Origin: CBDUEV01 sp965366365
GTDB taxonomy: Bacteria; Actinomycetota; Acidimicrobiia; Spongiisociales; JAENVV01
Direction of reading: 5' to 3'
Length of the DNA stretch: 23,684 nucleotides
Assembly: GCA_965366365.1 (NCBI GenBank)
Contig: CBDUEV010000043.1
Span: 1-23,684 of the forward strand
Positions 13,609 through 21,831 of this stretch are shown here, one piece after another. A model generated the notes under the pieces. That model made no database searches. It had not been told where the DNA came from and worked only from the letters and a program-made list of their open reading frames with translations. Position 1 is the stretch's first letter. Every line of letters begins with the position of its first letter. Position numbers and translations under genes: made by a program.

Positions 13609-15353
13609 TGAGGCGAATCCGAAGCGAGGCTGAAACGGACCTGGAAGATCGGTTGCGCGCCCACCTCACCGCCAAGGCGGAAGGTATCGAAGTTCCCGCG
13701 CGCCGTCTCGAAATCACCGCCCATCCCACTCCCCCGCGCAGCCGCGCCATCGCCACGAGCCTTGCGACCATCGCCGTCCTCGTCTCGGTGATCGGCGTTT
13801 CGGTGGCGTCACGGGGACCTGCACCCGGCGAGGATTTCTCTGAGCTCGCCCTCCCGGAGACGGCGTCGCTGTTCACCCAGCCCTCACGAGCCGCGGAGTC
13901 CCTGACCATGTTCGAGTGGCAGCGCGCTCCCGGTGTGCAGGCGACGCAACTCTTCGAAGCACCGGACGGAACCATCCTGGCCTTCGGACCGACCGACGTG
14001 GTGACCAACCAGGGCCTGGGTGTGTGGGCGCACCGACCCGACCAGGGCTGGACGGGGCCGCGCCCGGTGGCCGGACTGGCGTACGAGGTGAAATCGATAC
14101 ATGTAGACGCAGGGATCGTCGCCCTCGCCTACGGATCGCCATGGGCATTTCAGTTTCCTGAACTGGCCGGCGGCACACTGCTGGTATCCGGCGACGGTCA
14201 GCAGTGGTCCGAGCAACTCATCCCGATGGTGGTCGAACCCCCGCACGCCCGCGCCGAACTGATCGTTGCCGGGGCCGGCCGAGTCCTGCTGAGAACGAGA
14301 GAGCGGTCGCCGGGCGCCGCCGAGGCGTGGGAGGCAGTTGGCGCCGATTACGTCAACTCGGCGTTCAGCTTCGAGGTCTTCGACGACGGCACCGGGGAGG
14401 CCAGTGTGGTGATCACCGACCTCGACCTGGCGGTAGCCACCTTCTCGACCAGTGCTCTCCTGCGCCAGCGGGGGCCGGCGCTCGAGAAGTTCTGGCTCAC
14501 TACCGACTATCAGACCTGGACGGAGGTCGTGCTGCCAGACCTCGGTGCCTCGATCGAGCACTGGTCCGGATTCCACGACGGCAACCACTACGTCGTCACC
14601 GCCACCGCCTACGACAGAACCAACTACTTCCTCACCAGCCCCGACTTACGAATCTGGGAGCTCTCAGGGGCATCACAGGACCTGCACGGCGTGCGTCCCT
14701 CGGCGAGTGGCGGGTACCTCGCCAGTCGGGAGGGCACTAGCCCGCCCCGGCTGTTCACCTCTCGCGACTTGTCGGAGTGGACGCCGATCACGGCCAACGA
14801 CGCCTCCCCGACGGATGCGACCACCACCGACGCCATCGACCAGGGCGGTTTGGGCACGGCCATCGTCTACGCCAACTCCCACGGGGCGCCGGGTGAGCTG
14901 GTCCTCGTCGACATCCTCGTCGGCCTCCCTGACACTCTGGTCTACGTCGAACGGTCCGAACGGAGAATCACCGTCATCAGACGCGACGGGACCGTACCGG
15001 TCACCCTGGAGTACGACCGGCATGAGCCCACCCCGGGGGTGGGCTACGACAGCGTCAGCGACACCCTGGTCCTCAGCAACCCCCAGACGGGGGAGGAACT
15101 CATCCGGCTCGCCGCGTTCGACGTTCTCTCGGCGATCCATACGGCCGACACCGAAGTGGGACATGACTCGTCGATGCTGTTCGCGGCGGACCAAGAACAA
15201 TGGAGGCTCTTCGATCTCACTGCCGAAATCGGCGCGGCGGGGCCGGTCACCGACGTCCTGGTGAGCAAGGACAGAGTCTTCGTGGCGTTCGGCCCGGGTC
15301 CGGGCGCCGCACCCGCCCAGGTCTGGGCGGGCCGCCTTGTCGCCGGTCGATGA
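13608..15353 (+). CDS. Single-pass membrane protein with large extracytoplasmic domain; orphan paralog of the sigma-linked sensor
   Basis: This protein of up to 581 residues has a short cytoplasmic N-terminus, one transmembrane helix (about 47-66, SLATIAVLVSVIGVSVAS) and a roughly 500-residue outside domain. The N-terminus LRAHLTAKAEGIEVPARRLE matches LRAHLAEKAKTIEVPARTLE of the protein at 17428. The outside domain has repeated short motifs ending in Trp-rich turns (DGQQWSEQ, DYQTWTEV, DLRIWELS, DLSEWTPI), suggesting a beta-propeller-like sensor. No sigma factor gene is adjacent. The start is uncertain: TTG at 13608 overlaps the -10 box, and alignment suggests conserved sequence begins near residue 10. 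Function is inferred only. Confidence 0.7.
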   Translation: MRRIRSEAETDLEDRLRAHLTAKAEGIEVPARRLEITAHPTPPRSRAIATSLATIAVLVSVIGVSVASRGPAPGEDFSELALPETASLFTQPSRAAESLTMFEWQRAPGVQATQLFEAPDGTILAFGPTDVVTNQGLGVWAHRPDQGWTGPRPVAGLAYEVKSIHVDAGIVALAYGSPWAFQFPELAGGTLLVSGDGQQWSEQLIPMVVEPPHARAELIVAGAGRVLLRTRERSPGAAEAWEAVGADYVNSAFSFEVFDDGTGEASVVITDLDLAVATFSTSALLRQRGPALEKFWLTTDYQTWTEVVLPDLGASIEHWSGFHDGNHYVVTATAYDRTNYFLTSPDLRIWELSGASQDLHGVRPSASGGYLASREGTSPPRLFTSRDLSEWTPITANDASPTDATTTDAIDQGGLGTAIVYANSHGAPGELVLVDILVGLPDTLVYVERSERRITVIRRDGTVPVTLEYDRHEPTPGVGYDSVSDTLVLSNPQTGEELIRLAAFDVLSAIHTADTEVGHDSSMLFAADQEQWRLFDLTAEIGAAGPVTDVLVSKDRVFVAFGPGPGAAPAQVWAGRLVAGR

Positions 15354-15368
15354 GGCGTGACGGGAAGG

Positions 15369-15384
15369 ACCGGGCGCGCCCGGT
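15369..15384. terminator. 16-bp perfect palindrome between convergent genes
   Basis: ACCGGGCGCGCCCGGT sits in the 33-base gap between two convergent stop codons. As RNA it forms a 6-bp stem with loop CGCG on either strand. A two-way terminator is the likely role, though T-tracts are absent. Confidence 0.45.
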
Positions 15385-15386
15385 GC

Positions 15387-16808
15387 TCACTCCTTGGGAA
15401 CGAGAATCCTGACGGCTCGCAGCGCCCCCAGACCTGGATCCCCGTAAGCCGAAACCTCGACGGCGTTGTCCTCCAGCCACTCATCGAGGCTGTCCGGTTC
15501 CTTGCCCGAGGCGTAGACGTCGACGATGTGAGTGATGCGATCGGGCTCGGGGACGGGAACGCCATCGTGACGGAGGCCGACCACCTGGCAATGGCTGTAC
15601 CACCCCACCTGAGGAGTGAAGGATGTGGCGATCCGGCAGTCGTCCGGCCAGTCCACCACTGCCATGGTGTCCTTGAGGACAGTGAAACGCTCCTTGAGAA
15701 CCTGGTTCCCCTCATTCGACTTGGCCGTCGCGCCGAGCAGGAAAGGAATCATGACGACCAGAGCCACCGGCACCAAGACCCTTCTCGGCCACTGCCTGCT
15801 CAGCTCAGCCAGGCCGTAGCCGGCGAACATCCACAAGAAGGGAAACACGGGACTCAGGTATCTCAGCTCGGCCTGCAAGGAGCCGGCCAGGATGGCGAAG
15901 GTCGCCACGGAGACGAACCCGACGAATACCAGATTCCTCCGGGCAGCCCCTGACCAGCCGAACAAGAAGGCAGCCGTCACGCCCGCGAACAGAGCCACGG
16001 CCACCGGTGTGGCGAACTCCGAGGCGGCCAGATCCCAATAGCCGGCAAAGCCGTCGAGGACCGTCCGATCACGACCCGACCGAAGGAGCGCCATCGCCCC
16101 GTAGGGCGTCTCCTCACCGTCGGTCACCATCGTGGTGAAGAGCACCAGGGCAGTGCCGGCGGCCGCCACGATCCCCGTCACGGCGACGACTGGCGCCGAT
16201 TGCTTGACCGCATCCCATCTCCACCACACGAGGGCGACGGCTGCCACGGCCAGCGAAAGCGGAGCACCAAACCGAACGATGGTCGTCAAGACCGCCAGCG
16301 GGCCCGCCAAGACCGCCCACCAACTCACCTTCTCACCCCTGGTAGCCCAGACCAGCAACACCATCGTGGCGAAACCCAGAACGGCGCCGGGCACGTCCGG
16401 CCACACATGCGTCGACGGCGAAATCCAAAAAGGCGACAGGGCCAGCCCAGCCGACGCCAAGGTCGCTGCTCGAGCACCGAACAGTTCTCTGGCCAGCCAC
16501 CAAGTGAGACCGATCCCCACCGCGCCGAACACCGAAACCACGAGCCGTAAGTAGGGCTCGGTTGATCGGACCAGCCAGGCCAGCGACAGCACCCAGGGCA
16601 AACCAGGGGCGCGATACCCAAGCCAGTAACCCGATAGGTTCACCGAGTGGTCGCCCGTCGCCCATTCCGCGCGGAGCGCGTATACCGCCTCATCGTGGCC
16701 GAAAGGTGCCCCCTCCCGGACGGAGAGAAATGCCAAGCCCAGGAAGACCAGTAGTGGCAACCCCAGCCCGAGAAGCTCGGAAGGATGGCGAGAAGATCGG
16801 TTTGTCAC
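15387..16808 (-). CDS. GT-C type membrane glycosyltransferase-like protein (ArnT/PMT-like)
   Basis: The 473-residue protein has a hydrophobic N-terminal three quarters with about nine to ten transmembrane helices and a soluble C-terminal domain of about 115 residues. The first outside loop carries GHDEAVYA with Asp39-Glu40, the acidic motif expected for GT-C enzymes that transfer sugar from polyprenyl-phosphate carriers. Proteins of this layout modify cell-wall polymers, lipids or proteins; donor and acceptor cannot be told. GTG at 16808 is 6 bases after a TACAAT box, so the message is probably leaderless. It diverges from the sigma factor gene 71 bases away and may share its regulation. Confidence 0.8.
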   Translation of the reverse strand: MTNRSSRHPSELLGLGLPLLVFLGLAFLSVREGAPFGHDEAVYALRAEWATGDHSVNLSGYWLGYRAPGLPWVLSLAWLVRSTEPYLRLVVSVFGAVGIGLTWWLARELFGARAATLASAGLALSPFWISPSTHVWPDVPGAVLGFATMVLLVWATRGEKVSWWAVLAGPLAVLTTIVRFGAPLSLAVAAVALVWWRWDAVKQSAPVVAVTGIVAAAGTALVLFTTMVTDGEETPYGAMALLRSGRDRTVLDGFAGYWDLAASEFATPVAVALFAGVTAAFLFGWSGAARRNLVFVGFVSVATFAILAGSLQAELRYLSPVFPFLWMFAGYGLAELSRQWPRRVLVPVALVVMIPFLLGATAKSNEGNQVLKERFTVLKDTMAVVDWPDDCRIATSFTPQVGWYSHCQVVGLRHDGVPVPEPDRITHIVDVYASGKEPDSLDEWLEDNAVEVSAYGDPGLGALRAVRILVPKE

Positions 16809-16814
16809 CCGGCG

Positions 16815-16820
16815 ATTGTA
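16815..16820 (-). promoter_or_regulatory. -10 box (TACAAT) placing transcription start at the GTG
   Basis: Read on the minus strand, TACAAT (one base from consensus) is followed by CGCCGG and then GTG of the glycosyltransferase-like gene. There is no ribosome-binding site. Confidence 0.65.
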
Positions 16821-16841
16821 GGAAGCGCCCGGCCCGTCGGG

Positions 16842-16858
16842 TTCACCGGCCGGGTGAA
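16842..16858. promoter_or_regulatory. Inverted repeat in the divergent promoter region (possible operator)
   Basis: TTCACC, GGCCG, GGTGAA is a perfect 6-bp inverted repeat centred between the two divergent -10 boxes (22 and 10 bases from them). A dimeric regulator could bind there, or each half could act as a -35-like element for the two promoters (about 20 bases from each -10). Its place is seen; its role is inferred. Confidence 0.4.
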
Positions 16859-16867
16859 AGGAGCCGG

Positions 16868-16873
16868 TAACGT
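16868..16873 (+). promoter_or_regulatory. -10 box (TAACGT) placing transcription start at the GTG of the sigma gene
   Basis: TAACGT is followed by GGCCAC and then GTG at 16880. No ribosome-binding site is near enough, so the message is probably leaderless. Confidence 0.5.
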
Positions 16874-16879
16874 GGCCAC

Positions 16880-17431
16880 GTGGGCAAGAAACGTGGAACC
16901 GACGAACCCCCCCAGCAGTCTGTAACTCCGATGGAGGGAACTCTCGCCGCCCCGGCGCAGCCGATCACGGTGGGCTCGTTCGACGAGTTCTACCGCCTGA
17001 AACGTGATCACATCGTCAAGGCCCTGGTTCTCTCCCTCGGCAACCGTGAACTCGGCATCGAGGCAGCAGACGAGGCCATGACCCGCGCCTATCAGCATTG
17101 GGCCAACGTCCAGAACTACGCCAACCCCACCGGGTGGGTGTACCGCGTGGGCATGAACTGGGCTCGCACCAAGCTCCGCAAGTCGAAGAGGGAGCTGCCC
17201 TCCATCTGGGTGGACTCGGCCGTCGACACGGCCCACCGGGTCGAGCCCGGGCTCGATGCGGCTCTGGCATCGCTTTCCGACAAGCACCGCCGCGTCGTGG
17301 TGCTCCGCTACTACCTGGATTGGTCGCTCGAAGAGATCTCCCAGGCCCTCAGAATCCCCAAGGGAACGGTCAAGAGCCGCCTCCACCGAGCGTTGGCGGC
17401 CCTCCAAGACGAAATGGGAGTCGCCCCATGA
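16880..17431 (+). CDS. ECF-type RNA polymerase sigma factor
   Basis: This 183-residue sigma-70 family protein has only regions 2 and 4. Region 2 spans about residues 34-105 (FDEFYRLKRDHIVKALVLSL, DEAMTRAYQHW, NPTGWVYRVGMNWARTKLRK) and region 4 about 122-178. The helix-turn-helix at 149-170 is SLEEISQALRIPKGTVKSRL. Such factors direct RNA polymerase to a small regulon and are usually held by a membrane anti-sigma protein. An N-terminal extension of about 30 residues precedes region 2. The stop overlaps the next gene's ATG as ATGA, so that membrane protein is the likely partner. The target promoter is not known. Confidence 0.88.
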   Translation: MGKKRGTDEPPQQSVTPMEGTLAAPAQPITVGSFDEFYRLKRDHIVKALVLSLGNRELGIEAADEAMTRAYQHWANVQNYANPTGWVYRVGMNWARTKLRKSKRELPSIWVDSAVDTAHRVEPGLDAALASLSDKHRRVVVLRYYLDWSLEEISQALRIPKGTVKSRLHRALAALQDEMGVAP

Positions 17432-19074
17432 GCTTCGAACAGCAGCTGCGCGCCCACCTCGCCGAGAAGGCCAAGACCATCGAGGTTCCCGCCCGCACCC
17501 TCGAGGTGAGGCCGCTTCCCGCCCGCCGAGGCCGCGCTTGGAACGCTCTCTCGGCCGCCGCCATCGTGGCGGTGGCCGTCGGAGGGCTCGGCTACCTGGT
17601 GAATGCGGCCGGGAACAGCGACGACGGTTCGGCAGTGTTGCCGACCTTTCCCGAGGAGGCGGCTATCACCCCCTCCGCGCGCGGGATCGATCCCCTGGTC
17701 GGCGATCTCGAATTCAGTTGGAACAAGACCCTCGGCGTTGACGTCGGAGCAGTGGTGCCCATTGGCGACGGGTTCCTCGTCTTCTACCGTGACCGCCTCC
17801 TCGCCGAGGAAGACGACGCAGAACCTGTCGCCCACATTCGACGCACCCTGACCGGCGAAGAATGGGTGGAGCTGGGCTCCCCCGTCGACGGCCTGCCGGT
17901 GCAGGTCGAGTCCTGGGGGGACGGCGTGGCCGGCGTGTTCGTGAACGGCACCACCGGCAACCTCTCCCTGTGGGAGACCGTCGATGGAGCGACGTGGACC
18001 AAGGGGACGGTCCCTCCGACGGCCCGAACCGCCACGCAGCTTCGGATCCTCGGCGAGATGGACGGTGGATTGCTCGTGTATGCCGGCTACGACGGATCCG
18101 ACCCGCTCACGCGAGCGATCCGACTCACCCTGGAAGAGACGTATCCCCCCAGTTCCTTCTTCGTCGAGGTATCGGCCACCACCGTGCGGGTGGTGCATCG
18201 AACCCTTTTCGTCGAGGTCCATTCGTTCGACCGCGCCGAACGGGGCCTGGCTCCCCGACTCGAGAGCTCGGAGCCCACCGACCTCGGCTACTGGTGGACC
18301 GACGACCTGGTCTCATGGACCCGGGTTCCTTCCGGTCAGATCATCGAGGGTTTCGACCCCACCGAGCTGTTCGACGTCGGGGACGAATCTTTCCTGGCCG
18401 GGCGGACGGGGTCCAAGCTCTATGTCACGGAGGACCGTCGACGGTGGGATCCGCGGCCGCTGGCGTCGAGTTGGCAGCTCGCCGAACACGGCGGAGAGTT
18501 CGTCGTTGCCGGGTACGGGGCTTCCGAATCACTGCTCCTCCGGTCGGACGATCTCCGAGCCTGGGCTCCGCTGCCCACCCCCGAGGCGTTCGAGGCCGAG
18601 CCGGTCCTCGACGCCGTGGAATCCGGCCCGGCGGGTGTCGCCGCCCTGGTGCTCGACAGGAGCGACCCGCCAGTCACCGCAGCAGGCGATGCATTCCGCT
18701 TCGAGATCGCCGACGGCGACACGCAGGTCGCCTACGACCTCATCGCCGGGACCGTCGAACTCCGTTCCGGACAGACGACCTTGTGGACGCAACCCATCTT
18801 CGGCATCGACCCGAGTCTGGTGCTCTACGATCCCGAGACGGACTCCGTGCAGTATCTCGATCCGACCACCCAGGCCGTGGCGACAGTCACCGCCGAGGAG
18901 GTGGCGGCCATTTCCGCATTGCTGCCCAACCGGGCGGCGCTGTTGTTCACCGACAACCTGGATGCGTGGATCGTCGCCTTCCTCCCGCCCAGCAGCTCAT
19001 ATTCTGTGGCGATCGGAACAGAAAGGCTGGCCATCGCCATGGACGAAGGGATCTGGATAGGCAGGCCCGAGTAG
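17428..19074 (+). CDS. Candidate anti-sigma/sensor membrane protein coupled to the sigma factor
   Basis: This 548-residue protein has a short cytoplasmic N-terminus (1-36), one transmembrane helix (about 37-58) and a 490-residue extracytoplasmic domain. The inside part holds FEQQLRAHLAEKAKTIEVPARTLE, a motif shared with the protein at 13608; there is no zinc-binding HxxxCxxC motif of classical anti-sigma proteins. The outside domain has repeated turns such as DLVSWTRV, DRRRWDPR and DLRAWAPL, suggesting a propeller-like fold. ATG at 17428 overlaps the sigma stop as ATGA. Cotranscription, topology and size fit a sensor that sequesters the sigma factor, but the role is inferred from context only. 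Confidence 0.7.
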   Translation: MSFEQQLRAHLAEKAKTIEVPARTLEVRPLPARRGRAWNALSAAAIVAVAVGGLGYLVNAAGNSDDGSAVLPTFPEEAAITPSARGIDPLVGDLEFSWNKTLGVDVGAVVPIGDGFLVFYRDRLLAEEDDAEPVAHIRRTLTGEEWVELGSPVDGLPVQVESWGDGVAGVFVNGTTGNLSLWETVDGATWTKGTVPPTARTATQLRILGEMDGGLLVYAGYDGSDPLTRAIRLTLEETYPPSSFFVEVSATTVRVVHRTLFVEVHSFDRAERGLAPRLESSEPTDLGYWWTDDLVSWTRVPSGQIIEGFDPTELFDVGDESFLAGRTGSKLYVTEDRRRWDPRPLASSWQLAEHGGEFVVAGYGASESLLLRSDDLRAWAPLPTPEAFEAEPVLDAVESGPAGVAALVLDRSDPPVTAAGDAFRFEIADGDTQVAYDLIAGTVELRSGQTTLWTQPIFGIDPSLVLYDPETDSVQYLDPTTQAVATVTAEEVAAISALLPNRAALLFTDNLDAWIVAFLPPSSSYSVAIGTERLAIAMDEGIWIGRPE

Positions 19075-19100
19075 GCGAAAGGAGCGCTCACCCCAACCGC

Positions 19101-19106
19101 TAGCCT
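19101..19106 (+). promoter_or_regulatory. Candidate -10 box (TAGCCT) for argS
   Basis: TAGCCT is followed by 8 bases and the ATG at 19115, so the leader would be zero to two bases. No ribosome-binding site lies close to the ATG. Confidence 0.45.
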
Positions 19107-19114
19107 GAGCCTCC

Positions 19115-20881
19115 ATGTCCCTGCTCCAGTCTCTCACCGAACGCCTGGCGGCCGCCTTCGAAGAGGTGGGCCTGGACGGCTCCTTTGGCGAAGTGGTGGT
19201 GTCCCAGCGACCGGAGCTGGCCCAATTCCAGTGCAATGGCGCCCTCCCGGCCGCCAAGACCGCCGAACGCAATCCCCGCCAGCTCGCCGAGGATGTGATT
19301 GCCGCCGTCGACACCGCCGAGCTCATTGCTTCCCTCGACGTGGCCGGCCCCGGTTTCATCAACATCACCCTGACCGACGAAGCCATCGCCCGTTGGGTCC
19401 AGACAACGGCCGCCGACGAGCGGTTGGGGGTGCCTATCACGAGCCAACCACTCAACCTCGTCGTCGACTACGGCGGCCCCAACGTTGCCAAGGCCATGCA
19501 CGTCGGCCACCTCCGCTCGACGATCATCGGCGACAGCCTCCAGCGGCTGGCCCGGTTCGTCGGGCATCAGGTCACCACCGACATCCATTTCGGTGATTGG
19601 GGCACCCAGATGGGCATGCTTCTCGTGGCGGTCGAGGAGTCGCAGCCCGATCTCCCCTATTTCGATCCCGACTTCTCGGGTGACTACCCCGAATCGTCAC
19701 CGGTAACGCTCGCCGATCTCCAGGAGCTCTATCCCACGATGGCTGCCCGCGCCAGAGAAGATGCGGAGCTCTCCGAGCGGATCGCCCGAGCCACGTACGA
19801 GCTTCAACGGGGCAGGCCGGGGTACCGGGCGCTCTGGCAGCACTTCGTCACCGTGTCACAAACCTCCCAGCGACGGGACTTCCATGACCTCGGCGTGGAG
19901 TTCGACCTCTGGTACGGAGAATCAACGGTTGAAGACCTGATCGAGCCGATGATCGACCGGTTGGCGCAGACCGGAGTTGCTCGCCAGAGCCAGGGAGCCC
20001 TCGTGGTCGATGTGGCTCGGGAGTCCGACAAGGCGGAGATCCCTCCGCTGCTCCTCACGAAGACAGATGGCGCCTACCTCTACTCATCGACGGACGTCGC
20101 CACCATTCAGATGCGAGTCACCCGTCTCGAGGCCGACGCCATCTGGTACGTCGTCGACGGTCGCCAGGCCCTCCACTTCGAACAGGTCTTCCGGGCGGCC
20201 CGCAAGGGAGGAATCCTGCCAGACGGTGTCGCCGTGGAGCACATCGGGTTCGGGACGATGAACGGACCCGATGGGAAGCCGTTCCAGACCAGGAAGGGAG
20301 GGGTGATTCGCCTCGCCGATCTGATCGAGATGGTGAAGGAGGCGGCTCTCTCCGAACTCGACAACCGCGAGATCGCCAGCGACTACTCCGAAGAGGAACG
20401 CACCGAGATCGCCACCCGAGTCGGTCTGGCAGCACTCAAGTACGGCGACCTGTCGAACCAGCGCACCACCAATTACATCTTCGACCTGGTGAGGTTCACC
20501 TCCTTCGAGGGCAAGACCGGGCCGTATCTCCTGTATCCGGCGGTCAGAACCAGCTCTCTCCTTGCGAAGGCCTCCGAAATGGGATTCAGCTCCGGACCCA
20601 TCGTCGCCCCCAGCCTGGAAGCCGAGCGGAACCTCATGCTGCGACTCCTGCGACTTCCGGAGACGATCTTGCGCACATACGAGACCCGATCACCCAACCA
20701 TCTGGCAGAGTTCGCCTACGAGGTGGCCAGCGATATCAACCGCTTCTGGGAGAGCTGCAACGTTCTGCGTGAGCCGGACCCGGAGCGCCGCGCTTCGTGG
20801 CTCACGCTCGTCGAGACCAGCGGGCGCCTCCTCCGCCAGATCCTCGACCTCCTCGGTATCGCGGTACCCGAGCGCATGTAG
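19115..20881 (+). CDS. argS: Arginyl-tRNA synthetase
   Basis: This 588-residue class I synthetase attaches arginine to tRNA-Arg in the cytoplasm. The N-terminal Add-1 domain covers about residues 1-105. The catalytic core has DYGGPNVAKAMHVGHLRST, where HVGH (129-132) is the HIGH motif. The second signature is the degenerate KPFQTRKGG form usual for bacterial ArgRS in place of KMSKS. The C-terminal helical anticodon-binding domain (about 460-588) ends in PERM, the common terminus of the family. The length is typical. It has its own promoter and is unrelated in function to the sensor gene before it. Confidence 0.97.
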   Translation: MSLLQSLTERLAAAFEEVGLDGSFGEVVVSQRPELAQFQCNGALPAAKTAERNPRQLAEDVIAAVDTAELIASLDVAGPGFINITLTDEAIARWVQTTAADERLGVPITSQPLNLVVDYGGPNVAKAMHVGHLRSTIIGDSLQRLARFVGHQVTTDIHFGDWGTQMGMLLVAVEESQPDLPYFDPDFSGDYPESSPVTLADLQELYPTMAARAREDAELSERIARATYELQRGRPGYRALWQHFVTVSQTSQRRDFHDLGVEFDLWYGESTVEDLIEPMIDRLAQTGVARQSQGALVVDVARESDKAEIPPLLLTKTDGAYLYSSTDVATIQMRVTRLEADAIWYVVDGRQALHFEQVFRAARKGGILPDGVAVEHIGFGTMNGPDGKPFQTRKGGVIRLADLIEMVKEAALSELDNREIASDYSEEERTEIATRVGLAALKYGDLSNQRTTNYIFDLVRFTSFEGKTGPYLLYPAVRTSSLLAKASEMGFSSGPIVAPSLEAERNLMLRLLRLPETILRTYETRSPNHLAEFAYEVASDINRFWESCNVLREPDPERRASWLTLVETSGRLLRQILDLLGIAVPERM

Positions 20882-20898
20882 AAACGGACCAGGGGCCG

Positions 20899-20904
20899 TA
20901 TGCT
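20899..20904 (+). promoter_or_regulatory. -10 box (TATGCT) placing transcription start at the ATG of the GNAT gene
   Basis: TATGCT is followed by CGGCCCT and then ATG at 20912. An in-frame ATG at 20900 lies inside the box itself and so is probably not translated. Confidence 0.55.
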
Positions 20905-20911
20905 CGGCCCT

Positions 20912-21784
20912 ATGGATCCCGCCATCAGGCCTGGCCGAGCCTCCGATCTCCGGAGCATTCGCTCCTTCAGCACCGACACCTTCTCGTGGGGAGACTATGT
21001 TCCCGACCGGTTCGAGGCATGGCTGGAGGACGCAAACGCCTCGACGATCGTGGCCGTCGACGAGGGGGACACCCCGATTGCCCTCTCGCGGGCGGTCATG
21101 GTTTCGCCAACCGAACTCTGGCTCCACGCGGCGCGGGTGCACCCGGACCACCGGAGGAAAGGCATCGGAGTGGCAATGAACCGGAGCCTGCTCGAGTGGG
21201 GACGTTCACAGGGGGCTCTGGTGGGTCGCTTGCTGGTCGAGGATTGGAACGAGGTTGCCCAGGCGCAGGTTGCCAAGGCCGGCTACCGGCCGGTCTCGAA
21301 GTGGGTGTGGGCGACTCGCCAGATCATCAATCGAGACCCCCAGCCGACAGGCAATGGCGGCAAGCGGGTGGAAGGCCCCGAGCGCCTCAAGCCGGCCCTG
21401 GCCGTGGAATCGGAACCCGCTTTCCTGGCGTGGTCGACGAGCCGGCTGATGCGGATGGCGCGGGGGCTCTTCTCCGTGGAGTGGAAGTGGCGGCGATTGA
21501 CGGTCGACGACCTCGCCGCGGCCGCCAAGGACCACTCGTTCTTCGACTGCCCTTCGGGGTGGGCCATCGTCTCCCGCGATCCGCAGGGCACCATGCACGT
21601 GGACTGGATGGTGTCGACCCCCGACGACTCGTTCCGACTCGTTCGGGCTGCTCTCGACCGGGCCATCGAGACCGACGCAGTGCGGCTCACCTTCTCGACT
21701 CCTGCCACCGTCGAATTGATCGATGCCTTCACTCGCATCGGCTGCGAGGTTTCGGGCAACACCGTGTGGGAAATCAGCCTCTGA
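20912..21784 (+). CDS. GNAT-family N-acetyltransferase
   Basis: The 290-residue cytoplasmic protein begins with the GNAT opening IRPGRASDLRSIRSF and has the acetyl-CoA pyrophosphate loop RRKGIG (81-86) within VHPDHRRKGIGVAMNRSLL. The first 145 residues form the GNAT domain. The rest (FLAWSTSRLMRMARGLFSVEWKWRRL and beyond) looks like a degenerate second GNAT-type half without a clear CoA loop. The substrate is unknown. The ATG at 20912 is preferred over 20900 because the latter lies within the -10 box. It follows argS by 30 bases but seems to have its own promoter. Confidence 0.85.
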   Translation: MDPAIRPGRASDLRSIRSFSTDTFSWGDYVPDRFEAWLEDANASTIVAVDEGDTPIALSRAVMVSPTELWLHAARVHPDHRRKGIGVAMNRSLLEWGRSQGALVGRLLVEDWNEVAQAQVAKAGYRPVSKWVWATRQIINRDPQPTGNGGKRVEGPERLKPALAVESEPAFLAWSTSRLMRMARGLFSVEWKWRRLTVDDLAAAAKDHSFFDCPSGWAIVSRDPQGTMHVDWMVSTPDDSFRLVRAALDRAIETDAVRLTFSTPATVELIDAFTRIGCEVSGNTVWEISL

Positions 21785-21831
21785 CCAACCAGTCGGCGCG
21801 CTCAGCCGCCGCCTCCGGAATCGAGAGCTCG

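Noticed and set aside
17098..17427. N-terminal extension of the sigma-linked membrane protein
   Set aside because: The added 110 residues are read out of frame within the sigma factor gene; ATG at 17428 gives the ATGA overlap and matches the paralog's N-terminus.
20900..20911. ATG at 20900 as GNAT start
   Set aside because: It is part of the TATGCT -10 box and lacks a ribosome-binding site; ATG at 20912 is correctly placed for a leaderless message.
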